Positions 1 to 5,366 of a stretch of DNA of 5,366 nt are shown piece by piece. The notes beneath the pieces were generated by a model, which saw only the letters and a program-made list of their open reading frames with translations, was not told the origin of the DNA and did no database searches. This stretch comes from an uncultured Rhodospirillaceae bacterium (GTDB lineage: Bacteria; Pseudomonadota; Alphaproteobacteria; Rhodospirillales; UBA2165): NCBI GenBank assembly GCA_913041095.1, contig CAJWIB010000198.1:1-5366 (forward strand), given 5' to 3'. The stretch's first letter is position 1, and each line of letters opens with the position of its first letter. A program made the translations under genes and the position numbers.

Positions 1-294
1 GTCGGTGGACCTTTTTTTGTCATATACATCATTGCTCATCCAGATGAACCTAGCGTGCAGCGGGCCAATATTATAATTGCGGCCGGTTTGCAGATTTTAC
101 TTATTGTGGTCACGCTGGCCGCAACCGGTGCCGTCAGTTGGGATGTCTTTCTATTGGGACTAATCCTCGCACCAGCACAATTTTTGAGCGGTTTGATCGG
201 GGTGAGGATTTTCGCCCTGGCCCCACAGGAAATGTATAAAAAGTTTACCCTGATCGCCATTGTGATACTCGGCGCATCAGTGGTAATCTTTTAA
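1..294 (+). CDS. TauE/SafE-family sulfite/organosulfur anion permease, C-terminal part (5' end outside window)
   Basis: The frame is open from base 1 and ends at TAA 292-294, leaving 97 codons of the C-terminal end of a membrane protein. It opens with VGGPFFVIYI, which resembles the conserved GGP motif that begins the second repeat of TauE/SafE permeases (PF01925). A long hydrophobic helix follows (about residues 22-46), then a second (about 48-70), a short polar stretch with QEMYKKF, and a final helix ending at the C-terminus (IVILGASVVIF). This matches the usual end of the family, where the last helix finishes almost at the stop. Family members are thought to export or import sulfite, sulfoacetate and related anions. 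Its position ahead of sulfite-oxidizing genes fits sulfite handling, but substrate and direction are inferred. GTG 55 is only an internal codon, since the frame continues upstream through the GGP motif. A terminator-like hairpin begins 83 bases after the stop, so this gene is probably transcribed separately from apr. Confidence 0.72.
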   Translation, partial: VGGPFFVIYIIAHPDEPSVQRANIIIAAGLQILLIVVTLAATGAVSWDVFLLGLILAPAQFLSGLIGVRIFALAPQEMYKKFTLIAIVILGASVVIF

Positions 295-377
295 ATTTAT
301 TCCGGATCAAAGAAAGCCAGCGTTCTGATCTCAATGCTTTCTTGCGGTGGCACACCCTCAGCCGTCATCGGATCGTC

Positions 378-417
378 AAAAGACGGGTGGGCTAGGTTCT
401 CCGCCCATACGTCTTTT
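378..417 (+). terminator. Long hairpin with flanking A4/T4, probable (bidirectional) rho-independent terminator
   Basis: The left arm 378-392 (AAAAGACGGGTGGGC) pairs with the right arm 403-417 (GCCCATACGTCTTTT) across a 10-base loop. Of 15 positions, 13 are Watson-Crick pairs, one is a G-T wobble (387/408) and one is a mismatch (386/409). The right arm ends in TTTT and the left arm starts with AAAA, so a short U tract forms in transcripts of either strand. It lies 83 bases after the permease stop and is the strongest hairpin I found in the window. The T tract is short, so termination efficiency is uncertain. Confidence 0.6.
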
Positions 418-424
418 AGCAATC

Positions 425-445
425 GGCAATTTTATTTGAATTGCC
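425..445. repeat. Small perfect inverted repeat (7-bp stem, 7-base loop)
   Basis: GGCAATT (425-431) and AATTGCC (439-445) form a perfect 7-bp stem around TTATTTG. It follows the larger hairpin by only 7 bases. No T tract follows on the + strand; an A5 run does (446-450), so it is not a classic terminator for + transcripts. On the - strand the T5 run comes before the stem rather than after it. It may assist the first hairpin, protect a 3' end, or have no function. Confidence 0.4.
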
Positions 446-608
446 AAAAACCCTAGAATGAGACGGACCTTCAACATCGCGGAGAGATTGCCGACTGGCT
501 GAAGGCGCTTCCTCTAGATTTTGGTGGCTCGTTACTATCAATAATTACATTTTAATACCATAAAATACATATTCATATCGTAGAAAAATATTTAATCTCA
601 TTAAAGCC

Positions 609-622
609 TGTAATTAATTACA
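609..622. promoter_or_regulatory. 14-bp perfect palindrome, candidate transcription-factor operator upstream of aprM promoter
   Basis: TGTAATTAATTACA is a perfect 14-bp palindrome that ends 11 bases before the candidate -35 hexamer at 634-639. Its centre lies about 53 bases upstream of the predicted transcription start. A dyad there is well placed to bind a dimeric regulator that activates the apr operon. The surrounding DNA is very AT-rich, which makes chance palindromes more likely. I cannot assign a regulator family from the sequence. Confidence 0.35.
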
Positions 623-633
623 TAATTTTTTTG

Positions 634-662
634 TTGAAATTTGTTACCTTTAGTTCAATAAT
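634..662 (+). promoter_or_regulatory. Candidate sigma70-type promoter for aprMBA
   Basis: TTGAAA (634-639) matches five of six bases of the -35 consensus. AATAAT (657-662) matches five of six bases of the -10 consensus. The spacer is 17 bases, the preferred length. Transcription would start near 669, giving a leader of about 185 nt before the aprM ATG. A TATAAT hexamer at 692-697 is also present but lacks a recognisable -35 at 16-18 bases. It is the best-scoring promoter I found upstream of the operon; there is no experimental support. Confidence 0.5.
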
Positions 663-724
663 CTTTAAGGATTTGCTAAAATATAAAATTGTATAATTTA
701 AACCGAGGCTCGCAGGGGGTGCTC

Positions 725-772
725 ATGAATTTAAATATGCATTCACCGACCTCCTCGAAGTCTAATATTTAG
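725..772 (+). CDS. Possible 15-codon leader peptide in the aprM 5' leader
   Basis: ATG 725 is preceded by a G5 run (715-719) at a 5-base spacing that could serve as a ribosome binding site. It opens a 15-codon frame, MNLNMHSPTSSKSNI, ending at TAG 770-772. It lies wholly inside the leader predicted from the 634-662 promoter and ends 81 bases before aprM. Four of the 15 residues are serine, which is suggestive but not a strong run. The CGAGG at 704-708 can pair with CCTCG at 753-757, so translation of this frame could alter leader folding. A frame this short can arise by chance, and nothing here proves translation. Confidence 0.25.
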   Translation: MNLNMHSPTSSKSNI

Positions 773-853
773 ACGGCTCAGGTCATTTTAACTGGAGCAA
801 TCAAGCCACCGGTCCACGCTTTGTTGAAAACTCGCTACCACTGAGGTAATTCA

Positions 854-1639
854 ATGTTCTTCACCAATCCCTTCGCCGAACTTTCGGCATCCATATCACC
901 TATCGTTATGCAAACCTATATCGCCATCATGGTCCTAATGGTCGCAGGCGGCACGCTGTTCGACATGGTTCACAAGAAGAGCGCTACATACTTTTTTAAC
1001 AATTGGCGTAATTTAAAAGGCAAAGCCACGCGGCAGATCGGTGGCGGTGAAATGATTTCTCTGGCTGTCAAAACCGCTGTTGTCGAGGGCATGACATCCG
1101 GTGAATTTTGTAATGTGCAGCGTAGAATTGCCCACCTGCTGACAATGTACGGTTTCATTGCCTACGTCGTTGCAACTGCAATCATGGTTTTCGCCTACCC
1201 AACGCCCGCCACTCTAACGCCTGCCATCCTGCCAGTATTGTGGTATATCGGAGCCTTGTTGGTTTGCCTTGGCGGCTACTGGTTCTGGTTTTTTATCCGG
1301 GTCGATGTCGCGGCGGAAGGTAATTCACCGTTCCGCCTGATACGCGCTGACCTATTCATTGTCTCGCTTTTGGTGAGCACGACATTTGGCCTGGTGTGGG
1401 CATATACGCAGTCGACGGGTAACGTTACTTGGACCAATATTTTCCTGGCGCTGTATCTGCTTTCGACGACAGTACTCTTCGTGTCGGTTCCGTGGTCCAA
1501 GTTCTCTCATATGTTCTACAAGCCTGCTGCCGCCTTCCAGAAAAAGGTAGAAGCAGCGGACGGTTCGAGTAATTTGCCTGCTCCTGCCGACCAAGCTGAA
1601 ACTTTAGGCAGCGTCGGCCGACTGCCTCAAAATTATTAA
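854..1639 (+). CDS. aprM: AprM, membrane subunit associated with APS reductase
   Basis: This 261-residue integral membrane protein is recognised as AprM by its location directly ahead of aprBA and by its layout. AprM is thought to anchor AprBA to the cytoplasmic membrane and pass electrons from sulfite oxidation to quinone or the respiratory chain, in place of the QmoABC complex. Five likely transmembrane helices lie at about residues 16-36, 93-115, 124-149, 165-186 and 193-213. A positively charged loop follows helix 1 (about 41-60). The last helix runs into WSKFSHMFYKP (214-224), similar to the histidine-containing segment of NarI/DsrM-like cytochrome b subunits. H40, H94 and H219 near helix ends are possible haem ligands, but haem binding is inferred. 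A soluble C-terminal tail of about 37 residues ends LPQNY. The start is fixed by GAGGT at 843-847 with a 6-base spacing and by an in-frame TGA at 842-844. The aprB gene follows after 42 bases. Confidence 0.85.
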   Translation: MFFTNPFAELSASISPIVMQTYIAIMVLMVAGGTLFDMVHKKSATYFFNNWRNLKGKATRQIGGGEMISLAVKTAVVEGMTSGEFCNVQRRIAHLLTMYGFIAYVVATAIMVFAYPTPATLTPAILPVLWYIGALLVCLGGYWFWFFIRVDVAAEGNSPFRLIRADLFIVSLLVSTTFGLVWAYTQSTGNVTWTNIFLALYLLSTTVLFVSVPWSKFSHMFYKPAAAFQKKVEAADGSSNLPAPADQAETLGSVGRLPQNY

Positions 1640-1681
1640 TTAGCCATCATTGTTATTCGATACAGGAGATAACTTAATATC

Positions 1682-2143
1682 ATGCCTACATTTGTTTATA
1701 TGACACGTTGCGACGGTTGTGGACATTGCGTAGATATCTGTCCGTCCGATATCATGCACATCGATAAGACCTATCGCCGTGCCTACAACATTGAGCCCAA
1801 CATGTGCTGGGAATGCTACTCCTGTGTGAAGATATGTCCTCAGAATGCAATTGATTGCCGCGGTTACGCTGACTTTGCCCCCTTGGGACACAGTGTCCGG
1901 GCACTCCGGGAAGAAGAGAAGGGGACTATTTCGTGGAAGCTCAAGTTCCGGGATGGCCGCCAGAAGGATTTTGTTTCTCCGATCAGAACGACGCCTTGGG
2001 GATCAATCAAGTCGCCATCTGATTACGAAGTACCCAACCCAGATGCTATTAAGGCCCAGGAACTGGCCCACGAACCGGAGGCACTTAACGTCGATAAACT
2101 ACCGGCGTTGACTCCCGATCAGCTTAAGCAGGGAATGGTCTAA
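1682..2143 (+). CDS. aprB: Adenylylsulfate reductase beta subunit (iron-sulfur)
   Basis: This 153-residue ferredoxin-like subunit of dissimilatory APS reductase carries two [4Fe-4S] clusters that move electrons between the FAD of AprA and the membrane partner. The cluster motifs are clear: C10-x2-C13-x2-C16-x3-C20-P and C42-x2-C45-x2-C48-x3-C52-P. As in two-cluster ferredoxins, the last cysteine of each motif probably belongs to the other cluster. W43, within the second motif, may correspond to the tryptophan that lies between FAD and the near cluster in the Archaeoglobus enzyme; this is inferred. Residues about 78-108 look like the beta-sheet segment. The proline-rich tail (about 110-153) fits the extension that wraps around AprA in known structures. 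Length is normal for the family. AGGAG at 1664-1668 is 13 bases from ATG, rather far, but MPTFVY is the usual N-terminus. The stop TAA shares its last A with the aprA start, which suggests translational coupling. Confidence 0.95.
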   Translation: MPTFVYMTRCDGCGHCVDICPSDIMHIDKTYRRAYNIEPNMCWECYSCVKICPQNAIDCRGYADFAPLGHSVRALREEEKGTISWKLKFRDGRQKDFVSPIRTTPWGSIKSPSDYEVPNPDAIKAQELAHEPEALNVDKLPALTPDQLKQGMV

Positions 2144-3987
2144 TGGGAAAATCAACAGGTAAGAAAACGGTTTTCGTAAATTCTGATATCCTCGTTATCG
2201 GCGGTGGTATGGCTGGCTGCGGCGCGACGTATGAATCCAGGTATTGGGGACGTGACAAAAAGATTGTCGTCGTCGAGAAGGCTAATATCGAACGCAGCGG
2301 AGCGGTCGCGCAAGGGCTCTATGCGATCAACTGCTACATGGGCATGCAGTGGGATGAGAATCAGCCTGAAGACCATGTACGCTACGCTCGCAACGACCTC
2401 ATGGGGTTGGTACGTGAGGATTTGGGTTACGATATCGCCCGGCATGTTGACTCTTCGGTACACAAATTTGAGGAGTGGGGCCTGCCGATGATGCGGGACC
2501 CGGAAACTGGGCGCTACATGCGCGAGGGCAAGTGGCAGATCATGATCCACGGCGAAAGCTACAAGCCGATTGTCGCTGAGGCTGCCCGCAAGGCCGCCAC
2601 CGAAGTCTATAACCGCATCATGGTGACTCACTTGTTGACGGACAAAACGAATTCCAACCGGATTGCCGGGGCCGTCGGATTTAACGTTCGTACCGGGGAA
2701 TTTTACGTCTTCCGAGCAAAAGCCGTCATCATCGGCGCTGGTGGTGCATCGCACATCTTCAAACCCCGTGCGGTCGGCGAGGGCATGGGGAGGACGTGGT
2801 ATGCCCCATGGAGTAGCGGCTCGGCTTATGCGTTGCCGATTCAGGTTGGCGCCAAAATGACGCAAATGGAAAATCGTATTGTCCTAACCCGATTTAAGGA
2901 CGGCTATGGTCCCGTCGGTGCTTACTTCCTCCATCTTAAAACTTACACTGAAAACGCCTATGGAGAAGAATACGAATCTACTTGGTATGATCACACTAAG
3001 GAATTGGTTGGCGAATATGTCGATCATCTACCGGTGCCGACTTGTCTCCGGAATCACGCCTTTCTTGAGGAGATGAAGGCGGGCAGAGGCCCTATCCGCA
3101 TGGTAACGAAGGAGGCTTTCCAGGATCCGCACAAAGAGACCGTCGGTTGGGAGAACTTTCTCGGCATGACGATTGGCCAAGCGATCGTCTGGGCATCGCA
3201 GAACATCGATCCTAAATATATCAATCCAGAACTGACCATATCCGAGCCATATGTTATGGGTTCCCACGCCACCTGCTCTGGTGCGTGGGCGAGTGGGCCG
3301 GAAGACTACGCGCCTTCTGAGTACCAATGGGGTTACAACCGGATGATGACGGTCGACGGGCTTTTTGGCGCCGGCGATACCATCGGCGGTTCCGCCCACA
3401 AATTCTCTTCAGGTTCTTTTACCGAAGGCCGGATTGCTGGGAAAGCGGCTGTGCAATATGTTGACGACCTCAGTAATAACCATCCTGAGGTCAGTGAGAA
3501 CGAGTATGAAAATCTTAGAAAGGTTATCTTCCAGCCAATGGAGAATTATAAAGTCGGCCGCAACGAGATCGTCGCCGGAACCGTTTCACCGAGCTATCTT
3601 TTGCCTATTCATGGACTTCAACGTCTCGAAAAGATCATGGACGAATACGTTGGCGGTATCAGCTCCCATTATACGACCAACGAACCATTGCTTACTCGTG
3701 GGCTGGAATTGCTGGGTATGCTGAAGGAAGACATGAACCATATCGGGGCCGAAGACCTTCACCAGCTTCAGCGGACGTGGGAACTTAATCATCGGGTTTT
3801 GGCTTCAGAGTCTGTAGCACACCATACGATGTACAGGACTGAAACTCGGTGGCCGGGATATTACTATCGGGGTGATCATCCGAAGCTGGATGATGACGAT
3901 TGGCATTGCTTCACTCTCTCCCGCTATGACCGGGAATCCGGGGAATGGGAAATGGAAAAGGCCCCAGTGTATCACATTATCGATTAA
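2143..3987 (+). CDS. aprA: Adenylylsulfate reductase alpha subunit (FAD flavoprotein)
   Basis: This is the 614-residue catalytic subunit of dissimilatory APS reductase, a cytoplasmic member of the fumarate reductase/succinate dehydrogenase flavoprotein family. In sulfur oxidizers it joins sulfite to AMP to form APS and passes two electrons to AprB. The N-terminal FAD-binding motif is at residues 16-26 (ILVIGGGMAGC), with the acidic strand end VVVEK at 42-46. A second FAD segment is VIIGAGGASHIF (195-206), and GLFGAGDTIGG (407-417) is the C-terminal FAD-contact loop. Residues probably equivalent to the active-site N74, W234, R265 and H398 of Archaeoglobus AprA are N63, W219, R250 (TRFKDGYGPVGA) and H375 (GSHATCSG); I matched these by motif, not by alignment. 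Length is close to the usual 610-660 residues, and I see no frameshift or missing motif. AGGGA at 2130-2134 lies 8 bases before ATG. The gene overlaps aprB by one base and ends 75 bases from the convergent sat stop. Confidence 0.97.
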   Translation: MGKSTGKKTVFVNSDILVIGGGMAGCGATYESRYWGRDKKIVVVEKANIERSGAVAQGLYAINCYMGMQWDENQPEDHVRYARNDLMGLVREDLGYDIARHVDSSVHKFEEWGLPMMRDPETGRYMREGKWQIMIHGESYKPIVAEAARKAATEVYNRIMVTHLLTDKTNSNRIAGAVGFNVRTGEFYVFRAKAVIIGAGGASHIFKPRAVGEGMGRTWYAPWSSGSAYALPIQVGAKMTQMENRIVLTRFKDGYGPVGAYFLHLKTYTENAYGEEYESTWYDHTKELVGEYVDHLPVPTCLRNHAFLEEMKAGRGPIRMVTKEAFQDPHKETVGWENFLGMTIGQAIVWASQNIDPKYINPELTISEPYVMGSHATCSGAWASGPEDYAPSEYQWGYNRMMTVDGLFGAGDTIGGSAHKFSSGSFTEGRIAGKAAVQYVDDLSNNHPEVSENEYENLRKVIFQPMENYKVGRNEIVAGTVSPSYLLPIHGLQRLEKIMDEYVGGISSHYTTNEPLLTRGLELLGMLKEDMNHIGAEDLHQLQRTWELNHRVLASESVAHHTMYRTETRWPGYYYRGDHPKLDDDDWHCFTLSRYDRESGEWEMEKAPVYHIID

Positions 3988-4022
3988 ACGGAGTCTACCA
4001 AAGAAACTTTTGATGCAATGAT

Positions 4023-4049
4023 CATAGTCTGGAACCGTGCACGATTATG
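4023..4049. terminator. Weak stem-loop between convergent aprA and sat, possible shared transcription end
   Basis: CATAGTC (4023-4029) can pair with GATTATG (4043-4049) in seven pairs, one of them a G-T wobble, around a 13-base loop that contains the palindrome CGTGCACG (4036-4043, partly in the stem). The 75-base gap must handle transcripts from both directions, so a terminator is expected here. No T run follows on either strand, so this is at best a poor intrinsic terminator; Rho-dependent ending or transcript overlap is equally possible. A second short dyad, TGACTA-A-TAGTCA (4053-4065), covers the sat stop codon. Confidence 0.22.
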
Positions 4050-4062
4050 GCTTGACTAATAG

Positions 4063-5235
4063 TCAGTTCAGATTTTCATAATACTTTCTCAAAACCGCCA
4101 CGACTTCCGGACGGCTGAATTTAGCGGAAATATTCTCACCGTTTGTCAGCATTTCCCGTTGGCGTGTGCCAGAAATATTTATTCTGAATTCTTCATCGTG
4201 AGGACAAGTTTTGTCGGTCGCCATGCCATCACATTTCTCACAAAAGAAGGTGATGCCGATTTTCAGCGACTGTGTCACCAGAGCGCCATCCCACAAGGTG
4301 TCGAAAATATCGTGTGCATCAAAGGGCCCGTAGAAATCACCGACGCCGGCATGGTCGCGTCCGACCAGAAGATGGGAACATCCAAAATTTTGCCGGATCA
4401 GAGCGTGAAAGAGAGCCTCTCTAGGTCCCGCATAACGCATCTCGATCGGGTAACCGGCCTGGATGGCTATGTTATCGGCAAAATAATTTTCGATCATTGT
4501 ATTGATTGCTTCGACCCGCACAGATGCAGGTATATCGCCGGGTTTCAATTTGCCCAAGACCTGATGGATGAATACGCCATCGGTAACATCAATGGCAATT
4601 TTTGCCATATACTCGTGGCTGCGATGCATAGGATTACGAGTTTGGAATGCCGCGACCTTTGACCAGCCCATGTCCTCAAACATTTTCCGGCTTTCGTTGG
4701 GCCGGATATACAAATCGCTAAATTCTTGAGGGAACCAACCCTCTTCAATAACTTTTACCGAGCCCCCGAGATTGACCGGCGGCTGTGCCATCACCTTGGC
4801 GACTCCCGGGTGGCTTTCATCGGTCGTGCCAAAAACCTTCTCACATTGCAAAGCAGGATCCGGTGAATATTTGTCTTCGACTGTCAATACACCCATGATC
4901 TGTTGGGTTTCCCCGTCCAGCAGAGCGACGTCTTCGCCAATTTCAATTTGATCGGCTAAAGCTTGCCTGGCCGAAACCGTTATTGGGACTGGCCAAAATA
5001 AGCCGTCGGCCAATTTCATGTCTTCGCAAACGCCACGCCAATCTGCTTCACCCATAAATCCGTTGAGAGGGGTGTAGGCGCCCATTGACAGCAGCAGTAA
5101 GTCGCAGACTTCGCAGCTGGTCATCGGAATTTTCTTCAATGCTTCCGCCCGGTTTAGCTCTTGGATTCGAACTTTCTCCGGTAACAACAAAGGTTTTAAA
5201 GCGTTGGCGCCGTGTGGTGGAACTAGACTGGTCAT
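4063..5235 (-). CDS. sat: ATP sulfurylase (sulfate adenylyltransferase), dissimilatory homo-oligomeric type
   Basis: This 390-residue cytoplasmic enzyme of the Sat/MET3 family (PF01747) is expected here to run in the ATP-forming direction, turning APS and pyrophosphate into ATP and sulfate and so completing sulfite oxidation begun by AprBA. The nucleotide- and sulfate-binding motif is FQTRNPMHRSHE (197-208), containing QxRNPxHxxH. GRDHAGVG (292-299) is the second conserved loop, and ISGTRQR (354-360) lies near the C-terminus. C332-x2-C335-x8-C344-x-H346 resembles the zinc site seen in some bacterial Sat proteins. There is no C-terminal APS kinase or PAPS-like domain, so it is the single-function form. 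The start is supported by the family-typical LVPPHG at residues 4-9, by GGAG 11 bases upstream (complement of 5247-5250) and by an in-frame TAG 18 bases upstream. It is transcribed toward aprA and is therefore not part of the aprMBA transcript. Confidence 0.96.
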   Translation of the reverse strand: MTSLVPPHGANALKPLLLPEKVRIQELNRAEALKKIPMTSCEVCDLLLLSMGAYTPLNGFMGEADWRGVCEDMKLADGLFWPVPITVSARQALADQIEIGEDVALLDGETQQIMGVLTVEDKYSPDPALQCEKVFGTTDESHPGVAKVMAQPPVNLGGSVKVIEEGWFPQEFSDLYIRPNESRKMFEDMGWSKVAAFQTRNPMHRSHEYMAKIAIDVTDGVFIHQVLGKLKPGDIPASVRVEAINTMIENYFADNIAIQAGYPIEMRYAGPREALFHALIRQNFGCSHLLVGRDHAGVGDFYGPFDAHDIFDTLWDGALVTQSLKIGITFFCEKCDGMATDKTCPHDEEFRINISGTRQREMLTNGENISAKFSRPEVVAVLRKYYENLN

Positions 5236-5281
5236 ATTCGCTGAAGCTCCGTACTATTATTGTTAATTAAGGAAAGTAGGA

Positions 5282-5311
5282 AATATACTAAGCGCGCTAT
5301 ACTTACAACAA
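5282..5311 (-). promoter_or_regulatory. Weak candidate promoter upstream of sat
   Basis: On the - strand TTGTTG (complement of 5306-5311) and TATATT (complement of 5282-5287) are separated by 18 bases. The -10 matches five of six consensus bases and the -35 only three of six; the alternative TTGTAA at 5303-5308 matches better but at 15 bases. The 8-bp palindrome AGCGCGCT (5291-5298) lies within the spacer. The -35 would overlap the possible end of an upstream gene, so sat may instead be co-transcribed with that gene. Confidence 0.28.
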
Positions 5312-5366
5312 TTGTACGGTTTTACCCAGTTTATCCGGATCTTCTCTTCCGCTGAATACTGTTTGC
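5303..5366 (-). CDS. Possible C-terminal end of an unidentified gene upstream of sat (5' end outside window)
   Basis: Reading the - strand inward from base 5365 gives a protein-like 20-residue tail, QTVFSGREDPDKLGKTVQLL, ending at TAA (complement of 5303-5305). It lies 67 bases ahead of the sat start in the same direction, a spacing compatible with an operon. One other - strand frame is also open to the edge (34 codons, ending within 5260-5270), and a third ends after 11 codons, so the choice of frame is a judgement based on composition. I do not recognise the product. Confidence 0.35.
   Translation of the reverse strand, partial: QTVFSGREDPDKLGKTVQLL

Noticed and set aside
457..555. + strand reading of 32 codons containing GEIADWLKALPLDFGG, loosely like a metallophosphoesterase segment
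   Set aside because: It follows a stop at 454-456, has no start codon or ribosome site, and is too short to assign. The resemblance is an impression only and may reflect chance or an old remnant.
692..697. Exact TATAAT hexamer as an alternative -10 for aprM
   Set aside because: No acceptable -35 lies 16-18 bases upstream (TTGCTA at 673-678 is only 13 bases away), and such hexamers are common in this AT-rich block.
1640..1681. Possible internal promoter or regulatory element in the aprM-aprB gap
   Set aside because: The 42-base gap shows only the aprB ribosome site and AT-rich sequence, with no paired -35/-10 elements or hairpin.
2152..2865. Long - strand open frame of 237 codons opposite the first part of aprA
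   Set aside because: It is a shadow of a conserved coding frame: composition is odd, rich in R, H and D, with no recognisable motif or ribosome site, while aprA on the other strand has full family motifs.
4159..4662. + strand open frame of 167 codons opposite sat
   Set aside because: It lies wholly inside sat, whose motifs are intact, and shows no family motif or upstream ribosome site of its own.
5263..5270. TTAATTAA upstream of sat, sharing TTAATTA with the palindrome upstream of aprM, as a possible common operator
   Set aside because: The shared core is only seven A/T bases, the flanks do not align, and it lies downstream of the candidate sat promoter rather than upstream. Chance is the simpler explanation.

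Overview
This window carries the core of a reverse (oxidative) dissimilatory sulfur pathway. It encodes the membrane subunit AprM, the adenylylsulfate (APS) reductase subunits AprB and AprA, and a homo-oligomeric ATP sulfurylase (Sat). The combination of AprM with AprBA and Sat is characteristic of sulfur-oxidizing Proteobacteria, so the source is most likely a proteobacterial sulfur or sulfite oxidizer. The sequence alone does not settle the class. Base composition is moderate in the genes and clearly AT-rich in the main control region.

Layout from left to right. Bases 1-294 are the 3' end of a TauE/SafE-type permease gene on the + strand. Bases 295-853 are about 560 bases without a convincing gene. 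They hold a long terminator-like hairpin (378-417), a second small hairpin (425-445), an AT-rich block with a 14-bp perfect palindrome (609-622) just upstream of a good sigma70-like promoter (634-662), and a leader of about 185 nt with a possible 15-codon leader peptide (725-772). Then come aprM (854-1639), aprB (1682-2143) and aprA (2143-3987) as a tight + strand operon, in which the aprB stop and aprA start share one base. Sat (4063-5235) lies on the - strand and converges on aprA across a 75-base gap. At the right edge, a - strand reading frame (5303-5365) may be the tail of another gene upstream of sat.

How the genes work together: AprBA oxidizes sulfite with AMP to APS and releases two electrons. 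AprM is the likely membrane partner that passes these electrons to the quinone pool or respiratory chain. Sat then combines APS with pyrophosphate to give ATP and sulfate. The TauE/SafE permease next door could move sulfite or another sulfur anion across the membrane, but that link rests on neighbourhood only.

All four complete genes look intact, with their expected cofactor and catalytic motifs. I see no mobile element, CRISPR array, tRNA or rRNA, and no clear sign of a new system. The most interesting undescribed parts are in the control region ahead of aprM.
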